Notes: a model not told the origin generated them from the sequence alone. A DNA stretch of 64,000 bases from Thalassotalea euphylliae (GCF_003390375.1 NZ_QUOT01000001.1:3844001-3908000); one strand, 5' to 3'. Positions 45,809-56,216 are shown, counted from the stretch's first letter. A program made the numbers and translations.

Positions 45809-46477
45809 ATGCGCAAACTTCTATTTTCGTTATTCGCCTTATTACAAAGTTCAATGCTTCTTGCTGAAGAGCAACCATTACCACCACCAGACCCTGCTTT
45901 TGAAGGTGTTCACGGTATTGTACTAATGAATAAAAATGCCAATATTTTTGCTTCACATATGCCAACGTATGAAAAGCCTGGCAATTATCAAATTCTTTAT
46001 AAGCTGCAAGTAAAAGACGTAAATCTAGTACAGTTGGTTAAGCACAATGAATTAGTAACCGTAAAGCCTGAGTCATTCAATTTACAGCGTTTGATACGCG
46101 GCGAAAAAATTAGTGTTAAAGGTGATGTTTATATCGGGCATTACGAGCGCGATGGCATGCTAGTTTACGAAGGTATGACATTAGATTTTGACCAGCATCT
46201 GTTTGTACGTGAGCTAACCGAGTTACAAGCATCAAGCAATATTCAAGAATACAGCGCTGTTGAATACAGAAGCAAAACAGGGCGTTTATACGTTCATCAC
46301 ATTCAACAAGCACCAAGCTACGACCATATTGTTTATGTTGACCTTGAGTCAAGCTGCCCAACCAAATTTGCAACGTCTGGTGCCGTTGCCAAAGAAAAAG
46401 AAGTATTATTTAAACTACTTAACTGCGGTACGATGAAGCCGCTTTACTACGAAACAGAGGACTTTGCGGGTAAATAA
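45809..46477 (+). CDS. Exported protein of unknown function (CsiV-like context not evident)
   Basis: I do not recognise the family. The 222-residue protein has a Sec signal peptide (MRKLLFSLFALLQSSMLLAEE, cleavage about residue 19) and a mature part that looks mainly beta. Notable blocks are NYQILYKLQVKDVNLVQLV, DVYIGHYERDGMLVYEGMTLDFDQHLFVRELTEL and two late cysteines (SSCPTK and LLNCGT) that could pair. The ATG at 45809 starts a normal signal peptide; a TTG-initiated longer reading does not. Probably periplasmic, single gene. Confidence 0.68.
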   Translation: MRKLLFSLFALLQSSMLLAEEQPLPPPDPAFEGVHGIVLMNKNANIFASHMPTYEKPGNYQILYKLQVKDVNLVQLVKHNELVTVKPESFNLQRLIRGEKISVKGDVYIGHYERDGMLVYEGMTLDFDQHLFVRELTELQASSNIQEYSAVEYRSKTGRLYVHHIQQAPSYDHIVYVDLESSCPTKFATSGAVAKEKEVLFKLLNCGTMKPLYYETEDFAGK

Positions 46478-46679
46478 GCTGGTTTTGGGTGTTTTAAGTA
46501 TTATTAAGTGGTCAAAGTGCGACGCAATTAAAGTGATAACTTAAGGTTAGAACTTTGCGTCGCACGAAGAATGTTGCCTAAATTTAACACAATATATTTA
46601 TCTATTTTTCCCGCCTACTTTTAGTCTAATCAATTGTTAGTTTTGCTAACTTCTTTATTCTTTCCAACAATCTTCGACT

Positions 46680-47153
46680 TTAATTTTCTTCCGAAAAGTT
46701 TGGCAACACGCCGCTGCGGCTATGTTCAAAAATTAACGACGTTTCGACGGTTTGCACTTCATCTCGCGACGTAATCGCGTCAAACACAAATTTACGTAAG
46801 TGCTCACTGTCTTTAACCGACATATGAATATAGTAATCGTACATACCACCCATGTGGTAAAGGCTGACAATTTCAGGCAGCAGCAAAAGGTCATCGCGCA
46901 GCTGGTTCACTATTTCTTCAGAATAAGGTTGTAACTTAATGGCGGCGATTGCCTCAATGTTGCCACCAATAGTTTTAAAGTTGATATCCACATAAGCTTT
47001 TTTGATTACACCTGATTGTCTTAACCGTTTAACACGCTCTAAACACGTTGAAGGGGCAATATTGATTTTCGCCGCGAGCTCTTTGTTCGTGATATCCGCG
47101 TCGTTAAACAAAATTGTTAATATTTTTAAGTCGATAGCATCTAATTTTTTCAA
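46680..47153 (-). CDS. Lrp/AsnC-family transcriptional regulator
   Basis: This regulator of about 157 residues has an N-terminal helix-turn-helix (LDAIDLKILTILFNDADITNKELAAKINIAPSTCLERVKRL) and a C-terminal RAM ligand-binding domain (about 70-150) with HMGGMYDYYIHMSV. No ATG is available; TTG at 47153 gives the usual family start (MKKLDAIDLKI), while the frame stays open to a TTG at 47228. It is divergent from nhaA across about 150-230 bases and may regulate it, though Lrp proteins usually respond to amino acids. Confidence 0.83.
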   Translation of the reverse strand: MKKLDAIDLKILTILFNDADITNKELAAKINIAPSTCLERVKRLRQSGVIKKAYVDINFKTIGGNIEAIAAIKLQPYSEEIVNQLRDDLLLLPEIVSLYHMGGMYDYYIHMSVKDSEHLRKFVFDAITSRDEVQTVETSLIFEHSRSGVLPNFSEEN

Positions 47154-47380
47154 AATATTGTCTAAGCTCTGTGTTGTGTTCTTGTCTTTCGAGAGTTTTT
47201 GCTCAATTATATACGTCAGACGTTGCAATCTCGTCTTATAAGAACAAATATCTAAATAATGGAATAATTCCGAATATAGCTCACTAATTTCGAAGTTGAT
47301 ACAAATAAATTAAAATATTATTTGGCTTATTGACTTTTTGGTGACATATTATGTCTTGAAATGTATTAGGGAAGTAAACT

Positions 47381-48565
47381 ATGACAGTAAAAGCGATACA
47401 AGACTTTTTAAAACTTGAGGCGGCCAGCGGTATTATTTTAATGATTGCCGCTGTTATTGCCATTATTCTCGCCAACTCACCACTAAATGAATATTACGAT
47501 ATGTTCTTGAGCATCCCCGTAGTGGTTGCGATCGGCAGCTTTGAAATTGCTAAGCCTTTACTACTTTGGATCAATGACGGCTTAATGGCAATGTTCTTTT
47601 TCTTGATTGGTCTTGAGCTAAAGCGTGAATTTCTTGAAGGTGAACTATCAAAGCCAGGCCAAATAGCCTTACCTGCTGTAGGTGCAATTGGTGGTATGGC
47701 GGTGCCTGCACTCATCTACGCAGGATTAAACTATCAAGACCCGCAAGCGTTAAATGGTTGGGCAATTCCAACCGCAACCGATATTGCTTTTGCGTTGGGT
47801 ATTTTGGCCATGGTAGGTAGTAAAGTACCACTACAACTAAAAATATTCTTAACCTCGCTAGCGATATTTGATGACCTAGGCGCGATTATTGTGATTGCAC
47901 TGTTTTACACAGATCAGTTATCGATTACGTCATTAGTGGTATCTGCTATCGTTTTAGTTGTGCTGTTTATTTTGAACAAACGTGGTGTAAGAGACACCGC
48001 ACCTTATATTTTCTTCGGTATTGTGTTGTGGGTTGCTGTATTAAAATCTGGCGTTCATGCGACATTGGCTGGTGTAACCTTGGCATTATTTATTCCAATG
48101 AAAGGACGTGAGGGCGAGCCTTCACCACTGAAATCGCTTGAGCATAACTTACACGCCATGGTGGCCTTTATTATCCTGCCTATCTTTGCCTTTGCTAACG
48201 CAGGTGTGAATTTAGATGGCGTTGGAATGAGCGACGTATTGTCACCAGTTCCGCTTGGTATCATTCTTGGTTTGTTTGTTGGTAAGCAGCTTGGTGTTTT
48301 CGGATTCTGTTTTGTCGCGATTAAAGCTGGCTTAGTTAAGTTGCCAGAAAACACTAACTGGACCTTGCTATACGGAGCGTCACTGCTTTGTGGTGTTGGT
48401 TTCACTATGAGTTTATTTATTGGCTCACTTGCCTTTGAACAAACTGGTGCAAATATGATTTACCAAGATCGTTTAGGAATTATCATTGGTTCAATTATCT
48501 CAGGTACATTGGGTTACTTAATCATTAAACGTGGGGTTGGTCGATTAACTAAGTCCGTTAACTAG
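47381..48565 (+). CDS. nhaA: Na+/H+ antiporter NhaA
   Basis: This 394-residue inner-membrane antiporter of the NhaA family exports sodium in exchange for protons. It shows the N-terminal FLKLEAASGIILMIAAVIAIILANSP segment, INDGLMAMFFFLIGLELKRE, the ion-binding pair DD in LAIFDDLGAI (about 163-164, equivalent to D163/D164 of E. coli) and ATDIAFALGIL. About twelve membrane segments. It is followed by a strong terminator. It fits a marine lifestyle. Confidence 0.96.
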   Translation: MTVKAIQDFLKLEAASGIILMIAAVIAIILANSPLNEYYDMFLSIPVVVAIGSFEIAKPLLLWINDGLMAMFFFLIGLELKREFLEGELSKPGQIALPAVGAIGGMAVPALIYAGLNYQDPQALNGWAIPTATDIAFALGILAMVGSKVPLQLKIFLTSLAIFDDLGAIIVIALFYTDQLSITSLVVSAIVLVVLFILNKRGVRDTAPYIFFGIVLWVAVLKSGVHATLAGVTLALFIPMKGREGEPSPLKSLEHNLHAMVAFIILPIFAFANAGVNLDGVGMSDVLSPVPLGIILGLFVGKQLGVFGFCFVAIKAGLVKLPENTNWTLLYGASLLCGVGFTMSLFIGSLAFEQTGANMIYQDRLGIIIGSIISGTLGYLIIKRGVGRLTKSVN

Positions 48566-48594
48566 TTGACTTAACGAAGTCATAAACCTCAAAT

Positions 48595-48626
48595 AAAAAA
48601 CGGCGATATCACTATCGCCGTTTTTT
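48595..48626 (+). terminator. Terminator of nhaA
   Basis: AAAAAACGGCGATA and TATCGCCGTTTTTT pair exactly around TCAC, a 14-bp stem ending in a six-base T run. Confidence 0.94.
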
Positions 48627-48860
48627 ATACTAAAAACAAACGATCTCGTTTAGCAAATCAACTTACTAGAAAATACACATCACATATACATTTATAGCCA
48701 ATTCTTATCACTTGTAACTTTTTGTTGATATTTGTTTCAGGATTAACATATATTTAACACGTCAGTTGATTTGTTACTGATTGGTTTGGTAGCAATCCAT
48801 CCAAATATTTATTCAAAATTCTAAAAATAATATTCACTCTATGTGACCAGGGAGAAGTAC

Positions 48861-51728
48861 ATGTATTCTAATAAACTAACTAAAGCCATTCGCTTGGCGC
48901 TAGTTGTTGGTGCAACCGCAGGAGTCTCTATACCAGTATTTGCTGAAGAAGCTAATATTGAAGAGGAGTCTGTAGAACGAATTGAAGTAACAGGTTCGCG
49001 AATTCTGCGTGAAGGTGCTGTTGCTCCAACACCTGTTACTGTTATTTCAGGTGCAGACCTAGTTAATACCGGTGCACTAAACATTGGTGACGCACTTAAT
49101 GATTTACCTGCGCTAGCAAGCACTTTCTCACTTTCAAACTCTAACCGTTTTATCGGTACTTCAGGTTTGAACTTATTAGATTTACGTAACTTAGGTACAA
49201 ACCGAACACTTGTATTAGTTAATGGTAAACGTCATGTGTCGAGTGTTGCTAGTGAAGCAGCTGTAGATACTAACACTATTCCAAGTGCTTGGATTGAGCG
49301 TGTAGAAATCATTACTGGCGGTGCATCAGCTGTATACGGTGCTGATGCTGTTACAGGTGTGGTTAATTTTGTATTAAAAGATAACGTTGAAGGCTTAGAC
49401 GTTTCATTTAATCGCGGCGAATCACAACACTCTGACTATTCAACAGATAAGTTTACCCTATCGTATGGTACTAATTTTGATGATGACCGCGGTAACGTAG
49501 CATTTTCATTTGAGTATGCTTCACAAGACTCACTAAATGCATTAGATCACCCATGGACGAGAACGTCGACTCGTGAGCTTGCTAACCCTGACCAACCAGC
49601 AGGTGATGTAGATAACCCAGCGTTTCCTGATGAAATCTTCTATGAAAATGCTGGTTTCTGGGCAATTAGTGACCGTGGTGTAATCGGTGCGTTTGGTCTA
49701 ATTGATAACCCATACACATTTGACGACAACGGTAACTTAGTTTTAGTTAATACAGGTACGATCACTGATGGTTTAACTTGTGCTGGTGATAATTGTGATT
49801 TCTTTAACTTAGGCAAGTACAGTGAAGTTCAACCGCAGTTTGAACGCAGTAACTTCAACTTAAAATCTAACTATGACATCACTGATGACTTACGTGTATA
49901 TGCAGAAGCTAAGTACGTTCGCGTTGAAGGTGAAAGCTTAGGTCAACCAGCGTTTAGCTTTGGTGGGGGTGGTTCAATCCCAACGTTCTTAGACTCTTCT
50001 TATGCTTTCTTTAATGATGAAACTAAAGAAAAAATCGATGCTGGTGCAGGTTTTGTTGTACTTAACCGCTTGCATGACGATATTGGTCGTCGCGTAGAAG
50101 ACAATACCCGTGAAACAACTCGATTAGTTGTAGGTACAGACGGTATTTTTGGTGATGATTGGTCATTTGATGTTTCACTTAACTACGGTAAAACGGAAAT
50201 CGAACGTGTTAATGGTGCTAACTTAATTATTGCCAACTACAACAATGCTATTGCGGCTATAGATGATGGAAACGGTAATATTGTTTGTGCTGACGAAGAA
50301 GCTCGTGCAAATGGTTGTTTACCATTCGACGTAACACGTTACAACACAGCATCTGACGAGTTAAAAAACTACTTAACAACAACATCAGTAGGTACCTCTG
50401 AAATCGAGCAAACGGTATTTACTGCAAACATTAGTAATGGTTCAATTTATGAATTACCTGCAGGTGATGTTGGTTTTGCAGCAGGTGTTGAATACCGAAA
50501 AGAAGAAAGTGAATCGGTAGAAGATGATAATGCAGAAGGTACATTCTTTAACGCGCTTGGTGAAGATAAAGGTGATTTTGACGTAACTGAAGCGTACTTC
50601 GAATTGTCAGTACCTGTGCTTACAGATACCTTCCTTGCTGAAGATGTAATCTTCGAAACAGCTGTTCGTTTTGCCGATTACAGTACAATTGGTGATACAA
50701 CTAGTTGGAAGTTAGGTTTGGATTGGACAATTGTAGATGGTTTACGTGTTCGTGCGACAAAATCGGAAGCATTACGTGCGCCTAACATTGGTGAAATCTT
50801 TGGTGCTGAAAGCCAAACTTTCTACAACGTGGATGATCCTTGTAAAGCGTCAGAACTTGCGCAATCAGACAACAACGCAACTCGCCGTGCTAACTGTGCT
50901 GCTTTGGGTGTTGCTACTGATTTTGACAGTGATTACGACTCTGCTACATTGCCGGGTGCTGTATCAGGTAATGAGGACGTTAAAGAAGAAACGTCAACTT
51001 CAACAACCGTTGGTATCGTATATCAACCAGAGTTTGTTGAAGGCCTTTCATTTACTGTTGATTACTGGAATATTGAGCTAGAAGATGCAATTTCGACTAT
51101 TGATGCACAAGAGATTCTTGATCGCTGTGTAGATAGTGAATCTGGTATCGACAACCAATTCTGTAACTTAATCACGCGTAATCCTGCGAACAGTGAAATC
51201 ACGCGTATTCAAAACTCAGTATTAAACGTTGCGGGTCGTGACGTTGAAGGTATTGATTTTGAAATTGGTTACGATTTCGACTTGTTTGGCGGTGAAATGT
51301 CAACAACCTTACTTGGTACCCGCTTACTTAAATTCCGTGAGTTCCCTTTCCAAGACAACACTGAGCAATTCATCGATAACGAAGGGACTGCTGGTTTCGC
51401 AGATTTAGAAGGTTCGTTACGCCTGCGTTATACGCATGGCGATTGGACTGTAACCTCTAGTACTCGTTATATGGATGAAGTGTTCCTGTACACACCACAA
51501 GACTTCGAGCGTAACCCTAATCCAAGTGATTTGTTAACATTTACAACATACGTGAAAACAGACATGACTGTAGGTTACGAGTTTGAAAACGGCATAGGTG
51601 TTTCGTTTGGTATTGAAAACCTATTTGATAGAGAGTTACCGCGTGGTACACGTGGTACAGGTCGCTCATCTGCGACTTACGACAATATCGGTCGTTTCTA
51701 CCACATGACGTTCTCGTACAAAATGTAA
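48861..51728 (+). CDS. TonB-dependent outer-membrane receptor
   Basis: This 955-residue receptor has a signal peptide (about 1-27, ending VFA) and a TonB-box-like region (ERIEVTGSRI, about 39-48). The plug domain has TPVTVISGADLVNTGALNIGDAL and RNLGTNRTLVLVNGKRHV, and ITGGASAVYGADAVTGVVNFVL. A 22-strand barrel follows, ending in the aromatic FYHMTFSYKM. Paired cysteines in extracellular loops are typical of the large Alteromonadales/Xanthomonadales receptors for sugars or peptides. The ATG at 48861 follows GGGAG. The ligand is unknown; no transport or hydrolase partners are adjacent. Confidence 0.92.
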   Translation: MYSNKLTKAIRLALVVGATAGVSIPVFAEEANIEEESVERIEVTGSRILREGAVAPTPVTVISGADLVNTGALNIGDALNDLPALASTFSLSNSNRFIGTSGLNLLDLRNLGTNRTLVLVNGKRHVSSVASEAAVDTNTIPSAWIERVEIITGGASAVYGADAVTGVVNFVLKDNVEGLDVSFNRGESQHSDYSTDKFTLSYGTNFDDDRGNVAFSFEYASQDSLNALDHPWTRTSTRELANPDQPAGDVDNPAFPDEIFYENAGFWAISDRGVIGAFGLIDNPYTFDDNGNLVLVNTGTITDGLTCAGDNCDFFNLGKYSEVQPQFERSNFNLKSNYDITDDLRVYAEAKYVRVEGESLGQPAFSFGGGGSIPTFLDSSYAFFNDETKEKIDAGAGFVVLNRLHDDIGRRVEDNTRETTRLVVGTDGIFGDDWSFDVSLNYGKTEIERVNGANLIIANYNNAIAAIDDGNGNIVCADEEARANGCLPFDVTRYNTASDELKNYLTTTSVGTSEIEQTVFTANISNGSIYELPAGDVGFAAGVEYRKEESESVEDDNAEGTFFNALGEDKGDFDVTEAYFELSVPVLTDTFLAEDVIFETAVRFADYSTIGDTTSWKLGLDWTIVDGLRVRATKSEALRAPNIGEIFGAESQTFYNVDDPCKASELAQSDNNATRRANCAALGVATDFDSDYDSATLPGAVSGNEDVKEETSTSTTVGIVYQPEFVEGLSFTVDYWNIELEDAISTIDAQEILDRCVDSESGIDNQFCNLITRNPANSEITRIQNSVLNVAGRDVEGIDFEIGYDFDLFGGEMSTTLLGTRLLKFREFPFQDNTEQFIDNEGTAGFADLEGSLRLRYTHGDWTVTSSTRYMDEVFLYTPQDFERNPNPSDLLTFTTYVKTDMTVGYEFENGIGVSFGIENLFDRELPRGTRGTGRSSATYDNIGRFYHMTFSYKM

Positions 51729-51762
51729 TATCTGTCACTAAAAATATTACTTCCTGAAGTAA

Positions 51763-51793
51763 AGCCAAGGGTTAACCCCCTTGGCTTTTTTCG
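51763..51793 (+). terminator. Terminator of the TonB-dependent receptor gene
   Basis: AAGCCAAGGG and CCCTTGGCTT pair around a 6-base loop and are followed by TTTT. It lies 35 bases after the stop codon. Confidence 0.92.
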
Positions 51794-51861
51794 TTAAAAT
51801 AGCCGGAAATTTCACTCTCCAGCATATTGCTGGCGCTGTATTTTTTTAGACCTGAAGTTTA

Positions 51862-52395
51862 ATGCACCAGATTGACGACATCATTTCGATTTTCAACAAC
51901 ACTTTTTTTGATTCATTTAATACCAAGTTGGTTAAAGGTAAAGACGAGCCAATTTATTTGCCGGCTGATGACACTGTAGATCATCATCGAATTATTTTTG
52001 CCCATGGCTTTTATGCCAGTGCGTTGCATGAAATTGCGCATTGGTGCATTGCTGGCCCAGACCGCCGATTGTTGGAAGATTTTGGCTATTGGTATGAACC
52101 CGATGGCCGAACTGAAATGCAACAAAAAGAATTTGAAAAAGTTGAGGTTAAGCCGCAAGCGGTGGAGTGGGCGTTATGTGCTGCTGCGGGTAAAAACTTT
52201 AGAGTGTCAGCGGATAACCTCAACGGCGCTGAGCCTGACTATCAAGGGTTTAAAAACTCAGTGTTTGAGCAAGTTAAGACTTACCTCGTTGATGGCTTTC
52301 CTGTTCGTGCCCAGCAATTGATGGCAGCCTTATGTGAGTTCTACCAAACCAATATACCTAGCAGTGAACATGATTTTGTTAGGGTATCACCATAA
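51862..52395 (+). CDS. epmC: Elongation factor P hydroxylase EpmC
   Basis: This 177-residue protein matches EpmC/YfcM, which hydroxylates the beta-lysylated residue of translation factor EF-P. It shows RIIFAHGFYASALHEIAHWCIAG with the HEIAHW metal motif (about 62-67), then DFGYWYEPDGRTEMQQKEFEKVEVKPQAVEWALC. It is cytoplasmic. The ATP-NAD-kinase-like gene follows after 10 bases. Confidence 0.93.
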   Translation: MHQIDDIISIFNNTFFDSFNTKLVKGKDEPIYLPADDTVDHHRIIFAHGFYASALHEIAHWCIAGPDRRLLEDFGYWYEPDGRTEMQQKEFEKVEVKPQAVEWALCAAAGKNFRVSADNLNGAEPDYQGFKNSVFEQVKTYLVDGFPVRAQQLMAALCEFYQTNIPSSEHDFVRVSP

Positions 52396-52405
52396 GCAGG
52401 AAGTT

Positions 52406-53563
52406 ATGAAACAAGCATTCAAGCTAGGTTTTATTGTTAATCCTATCGCGGGGATAGGCGGCAGCGTTGCATTAAAGGGTAGTGATGGCGAAGGTATTGC
52501 ACAGCAAGCACTGCAACTTGGTGCGACAGCTAAAGCCAATCAAAGGGCGGCAACTGCACTTTCGGTACTAAAACCATACCAAGAGCAAATTCAAATCTTT
52601 ACCGCTAGTGGTGATATGGGCGAGAACTGCGCTCGGGAGTTGGGTTTTAGTATTACCAATGTTTACCAAGCGCCACTGCAATCATCAGCTAGCGATACCG
52701 AAAATACGGTTGCAGCACTAGTTGCTGAAGGTGTTGATCTTATCTTATTTGCCGGCGGCGATGGTACAGCGCGCAATATTTGCCACCAAATTGAAACGTT
52801 GCAAGCTAATCGCAATATACCTGTGTTGGGTATTCCTGCCGGTTGTAAAATTCATTCCGGTGTTTATACGGTAACGCCCAAAGCTGCTGGCCGTGTTGTA
52901 GAGATGATGGTAACGAATCAGCTGGTTACGTTAACGGATGCCGACGTGATGGATATTGATGAAAGCTTGTTTCGCGACGGTGTTGTCAAAGCCAAACGTT
53001 ATGGTGAAATGCAAATTCCGATGGAGCTGCGATACGTACAGGCCGTTAAAGCGGGTGGCAAAGAAGCAGACGAGCTTGTTTTACAAGATATTGCGGCACA
53101 TGTGATTGATGAACTCGAAGACAGCCCCGCTGTTATTGGTTCAGGCTCAACAACCGCAGCCATTATGGATGAAATGGGAATCGACAATACATTGCTGGGT
53201 GTCGATCTAGTTCAAAGTGAAACGGTGGTAGCTAGTGATGTAACTGAGCCAGGATTGTGGGCGTTTGTTCAGCAACATCAATCAACGAGTGACGAGCCAA
53301 TTAAGTTGGTGATTACTGTGATAGGTGGTCAAGGGCATATTTTTGGCCGAGGAAATCAGCAGCTTAGCCCTCGCATAATTAAGGCCGTGGGGAAAGACAA
53401 TATTATTATTGTGGCGACCAAAAGGAAACTCGCTAGCTTAAATGCAAGGCCGCTAATTGCTGACACCGGTGATGATGAGCTCGATCAGGCCTTAGCGGGT
53501 TATTTGCCGATTGTTACTGGCTATCGTGATCAAGTGTTATACCCTATTGCTAGCCCGCTTTGA
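52406..53563 (+). CDS. ATP-NAD kinase family protein (NadK-like)
   Basis: This 385-residue protein belongs to the NAD/diacylglycerol-kinase superfamily branch annotated as ATP-NAD kinase or AcoX-like. It has an N-terminal FKLGFIVNPIAGIGGSVALKG, the glycine-rich GGDGTARNI (about 116-124) and GIPAGCKIHSGVY. It differs from canonical NadK (294 residues, at 39.2 kb) in length and motifs. The substrate is not established. The ATG at 52406 follows AGGAAG; longer readings run into epmC. Confidence 0.87.
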   Translation: MKQAFKLGFIVNPIAGIGGSVALKGSDGEGIAQQALQLGATAKANQRAATALSVLKPYQEQIQIFTASGDMGENCARELGFSITNVYQAPLQSSASDTENTVAALVAEGVDLILFAGGDGTARNICHQIETLQANRNIPVLGIPAGCKIHSGVYTVTPKAAGRVVEMMVTNQLVTLTDADVMDIDESLFRDGVVKAKRYGEMQIPMELRYVQAVKAGGKEADELVLQDIAAHVIDELEDSPAVIGSGSTTAAIMDEMGIDNTLLGVDLVQSETVVASDVTEPGLWAFVQQHQSTSDEPIKLVITVIGGQGHIFGRGNQQLSPRIIKAVGKDNIIIVATKRKLASLNARPLIADTGDDELDQALAGYLPIVTGYRDQVLYPIASPL

Positions 53564-53640
53564 TCGGCAGAGTGCCTATTTCTATGAGCCTTATTCTCAA
53601 TCTTTATCATTAGTAATTTTAGTTTTATTCGGAGCAAATT

Positions 53641-53913
53641 GTGACGTTCGCTAACCTTTCAGAGTTATATCTTCATTTTGACCAACTGGCAGAGCATGAT
53701 GCCGATGCCGATACACTTTTTGCCTCTAGCTATATTCGAGGCTTTGTTTCTTTGGTGGCGAGCGAAACAGGTGATGAGTCACAACCCCTTAGCAGTCAGT
53801 TAGCAGCCAGTGTGACAGCGCAGCTAAGCAAAGCGAAAGCTGAGCTTTCGCCGCAAGACCAAGTGATCGTTAGCAACTATTGGCAGTCTCTATTGACGAG
53901 TTTTTCGCTTTAA
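53641..53913 (+). CDS. yfcL: YfcL family protein
   Basis: This 90-residue acidic helical protein is related to E. coli YfcL, which also neighbours mnmC. It has no known function. It begins with GTG preceded by CGGAGC 8 bases upstream. It shows DADADTLFASSYIRGFVSL, the conserved block. It converges on mnmC. Confidence 0.82.
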   Translation: MTFANLSELYLHFDQLAEHDADADTLFASSYIRGFVSLVASETGDESQPLSSQLAASVTAQLSKAKAELSPQDQVIVSNYWQSLLTSFSL

Positions 53914-53931
53914 AACCATCATTTTAAACGC

Positions 53932-55968
53932 TTAGCTCGCAGCGTACTTACCTTTGATAATATCTTTAATAACAAAGCGATTAGCGGCTAAATTAAAACG
54001 CATTTTACTAGGCAAAGGGTAGGGCTGGTTGCATAAATCAGCCACTATCATATCGCTCACTAACGGTGCTGAACACAACCCGCGAGCACCAAGTCCTGAT
54101 ATTACATAAAGGTTTGCGTAATAAGGAGCTGGCGAATTGATTTTCCAGTGCTTATCTTGTGCCAATTTTCCATACAAAGCAGGGTACTCGTCTGTTTTCG
54201 GCATTGGACCAGCAATCGGTAAATGATCTGGCGTCATCGCTCTTAAACGAGCCTTTTGGCCAACGATACTGCTTTGAGTAATCGTTTCAAGCTCTGGCAT
54301 GCTTTGGCTTACCATCTTGATATTGTAGGTATTATCGGCGCTGCGAACCTCAATATCTCTGTCGTTTTTGTCAAATGTGGCACCAATGCAGAATTTTTCG
54401 TTATTAGCCGGTGTCATATAGCCTTTATGGCAGATCACTGTGTTTAATTGATGATCGGGGCTCGCAATAGCGACTTCAGAAACTTGGCCACGCACAGGGT
54501 ATTGCGGCAGTTCGCTGATCGGTGCGAGTTGATCGCTATCAGCGCCACCACAAATCACTAACGTCGATGCGACAAGCTCTCCCTTATTGGTTTGTAGTTG
54601 CCAGCGCTGGTCGTCAAGTTGGGTTAACTGCTCGACCTTGGTATTGGTACGAATTTTCACTTGGCCAATCTTACTTGCAGCGTCAAACAATGCGCTAACG
54701 AGCTCTGCTGGCGCAATCCAGCCAGCCTGAGGAATAAACATGCCGCCGTTGGTGAGGGTTACACCGGCAATTTGTGAGGCTTGCTGTGCGTCTAAACTGT
54801 GAATAATATCGTGCGGCCATACAGGCGCACTCGCAAATTTTTCTTGGCGCTTTTGTAAAGCCTCTTTGTATGAAAGCTCAAGTAAGCCGCACCAAGCGTG
54901 AGCAAAGTCGTACCCTTGGGCAACTAGCTCATCATAAAAGGCACGAGCCCTAGCTAATGCGTGTACATAGAATTCACTGATTTCGTCGCGCTGTAGATGA
55001 ATGAGTGGATACAAGGCGCCTATTGCATTGCTTGAAGCACCTTGTGCAATCGCTTCGTCTTTGCAAATCACACTAACTTTTACCCCTTTCTGGGCAAGCT
55101 GATAAGTTAAACAAGCTGCGGCAATGCCACCACCGATAATCGTCACGTGTTGCGCTTTGGGCTGGTTGGGTCTGAGTAAGTACCCTTTGCCAGAATTTGG
55201 AGATTGTTGAAACTTCGCCACTAAGGTTTGGTTTTTTTTACCTGCGGTCTTTTTCTTGGCTACGCGAAAACCAACGTGGGTAAGACGGCGACGAACAAAC
55301 CCCGCAACGGTAAAGGTTGCTAACGTTGCATCTTCTGCCGACAGGCGAGCGATTTGCTCGAATAATGCTTCACTCCACATCGCTGAGTTTTGTGAAGGCG
55401 AAAAGCCATCGAGGTACCAAGCGTTTATTTTGGCGTGTTTGGCTAGCTTCAACTTGGCAAAACCTTGCGTTGCATCGTCAAATAAAATCGTTAATTTGAG
55501 TTTGTTGTTAAATAGCGAAATATCACATCGTTGTTGTGGGCGAGCAGGGTATTGCGCTAGCACTTTTGCTATTAGTGGTTGTAAATCAGTCCACATGGCT
55601 AAGCTTTGCTTGATACTTTCACCAGATAAGGGGTATTTCTCAACACTAGTAAAGTGCACATCTGTAACTTTATCGTCACCAAGCTTAGCGATTAACTGCT
55701 GCATTTTTGCGGCGGTTAGGAAGAAGTTCAAGCCAGTGCCAAAGCCTGTCTCGCCAATAATTAGTGGGGTGTTTGTCTCTAGTAGTCGCTCACTAATTTG
55801 GTTGCCACGCAGGAAAACTTGCTCGCTTTGTTGGCAGCCAGATTCAGTATCAAAATAAATATCGTCAAACTGTAATGAATATGGGGCACCATTGTCTTGG
55901 TAGGCTATATTATGAAAGTCTTCAGGTGAGTCTTTAGACGCGTTGTGATTATTGCTAGTTTGGGTCAC
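53932..55968 (-). CDS. mnmC: Bifunctional tRNA modification enzyme MnmC
   Basis: This 678-residue enzyme finishes 5-methylaminomethyl-2-thiouridine at the wobble position of tRNA. The N-terminal methyltransferase domain (MnmD, about 1-250) has GETGFGTGLNFFL, DDATQGFAKL and WYLDGFSPSQN; the C-terminal FAD-dependent oxidoreductase domain (about 270-660) has GGGIAAACLTYQLAQKG and GLGARGLCSAPL. It has the full fused length, and the yfcL-mnmC-fabB neighbourhood is as in E. coli. Confidence 0.96.
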   Translation of the reverse strand: MTQTSNNHNASKDSPEDFHNIAYQDNGAPYSLQFDDIYFDTESGCQQSEQVFLRGNQISERLLETNTPLIIGETGFGTGLNFFLTAAKMQQLIAKLGDDKVTDVHFTSVEKYPLSGESIKQSLAMWTDLQPLIAKVLAQYPARPQQRCDISLFNNKLKLTILFDDATQGFAKLKLAKHAKINAWYLDGFSPSQNSAMWSEALFEQIARLSAEDATLATFTVAGFVRRRLTHVGFRVAKKKTAGKKNQTLVAKFQQSPNSGKGYLLRPNQPKAQHVTIIGGGIAAACLTYQLAQKGVKVSVICKDEAIAQGASSNAIGALYPLIHLQRDEISEFYVHALARARAFYDELVAQGYDFAHAWCGLLELSYKEALQKRQEKFASAPVWPHDIIHSLDAQQASQIAGVTLTNGGMFIPQAGWIAPAELVSALFDAASKIGQVKIRTNTKVEQLTQLDDQRWQLQTNKGELVASTLVICGGADSDQLAPISELPQYPVRGQVSEVAIASPDHQLNTVICHKGYMTPANNEKFCIGATFDKNDRDIEVRSADNTYNIKMVSQSMPELETITQSSIVGQKARLRAMTPDHLPIAGPMPKTDEYPALYGKLAQDKHWKINSPAPYYANLYVISGLGARGLCSAPLVSDMIVADLCNQPYPLPSKMRFNLAANRFVIKDIIKGKYAAS

Positions 55969-56216
55969 AGGAACTAATGAGAATGAATCGATCTTATTAA
56001 TATTTTAACGCGTAACAACAGTCAAAGTCATTGTCAAAAATAGCGACAATGCGCCAGTGATGAATTATGCTGGAATGCGCTGGGTGAATCGGCGAGCAGG
56101 TGCGTTATTCATGGTTGAAAATAATTCAGCGTACATTTGTACACTGGATAGACCAGCCTGAGTAAAAAAACTCGCTATGATATGCCCGTTTTTACAAATT
56201 ATTATGGTTTAGATAA

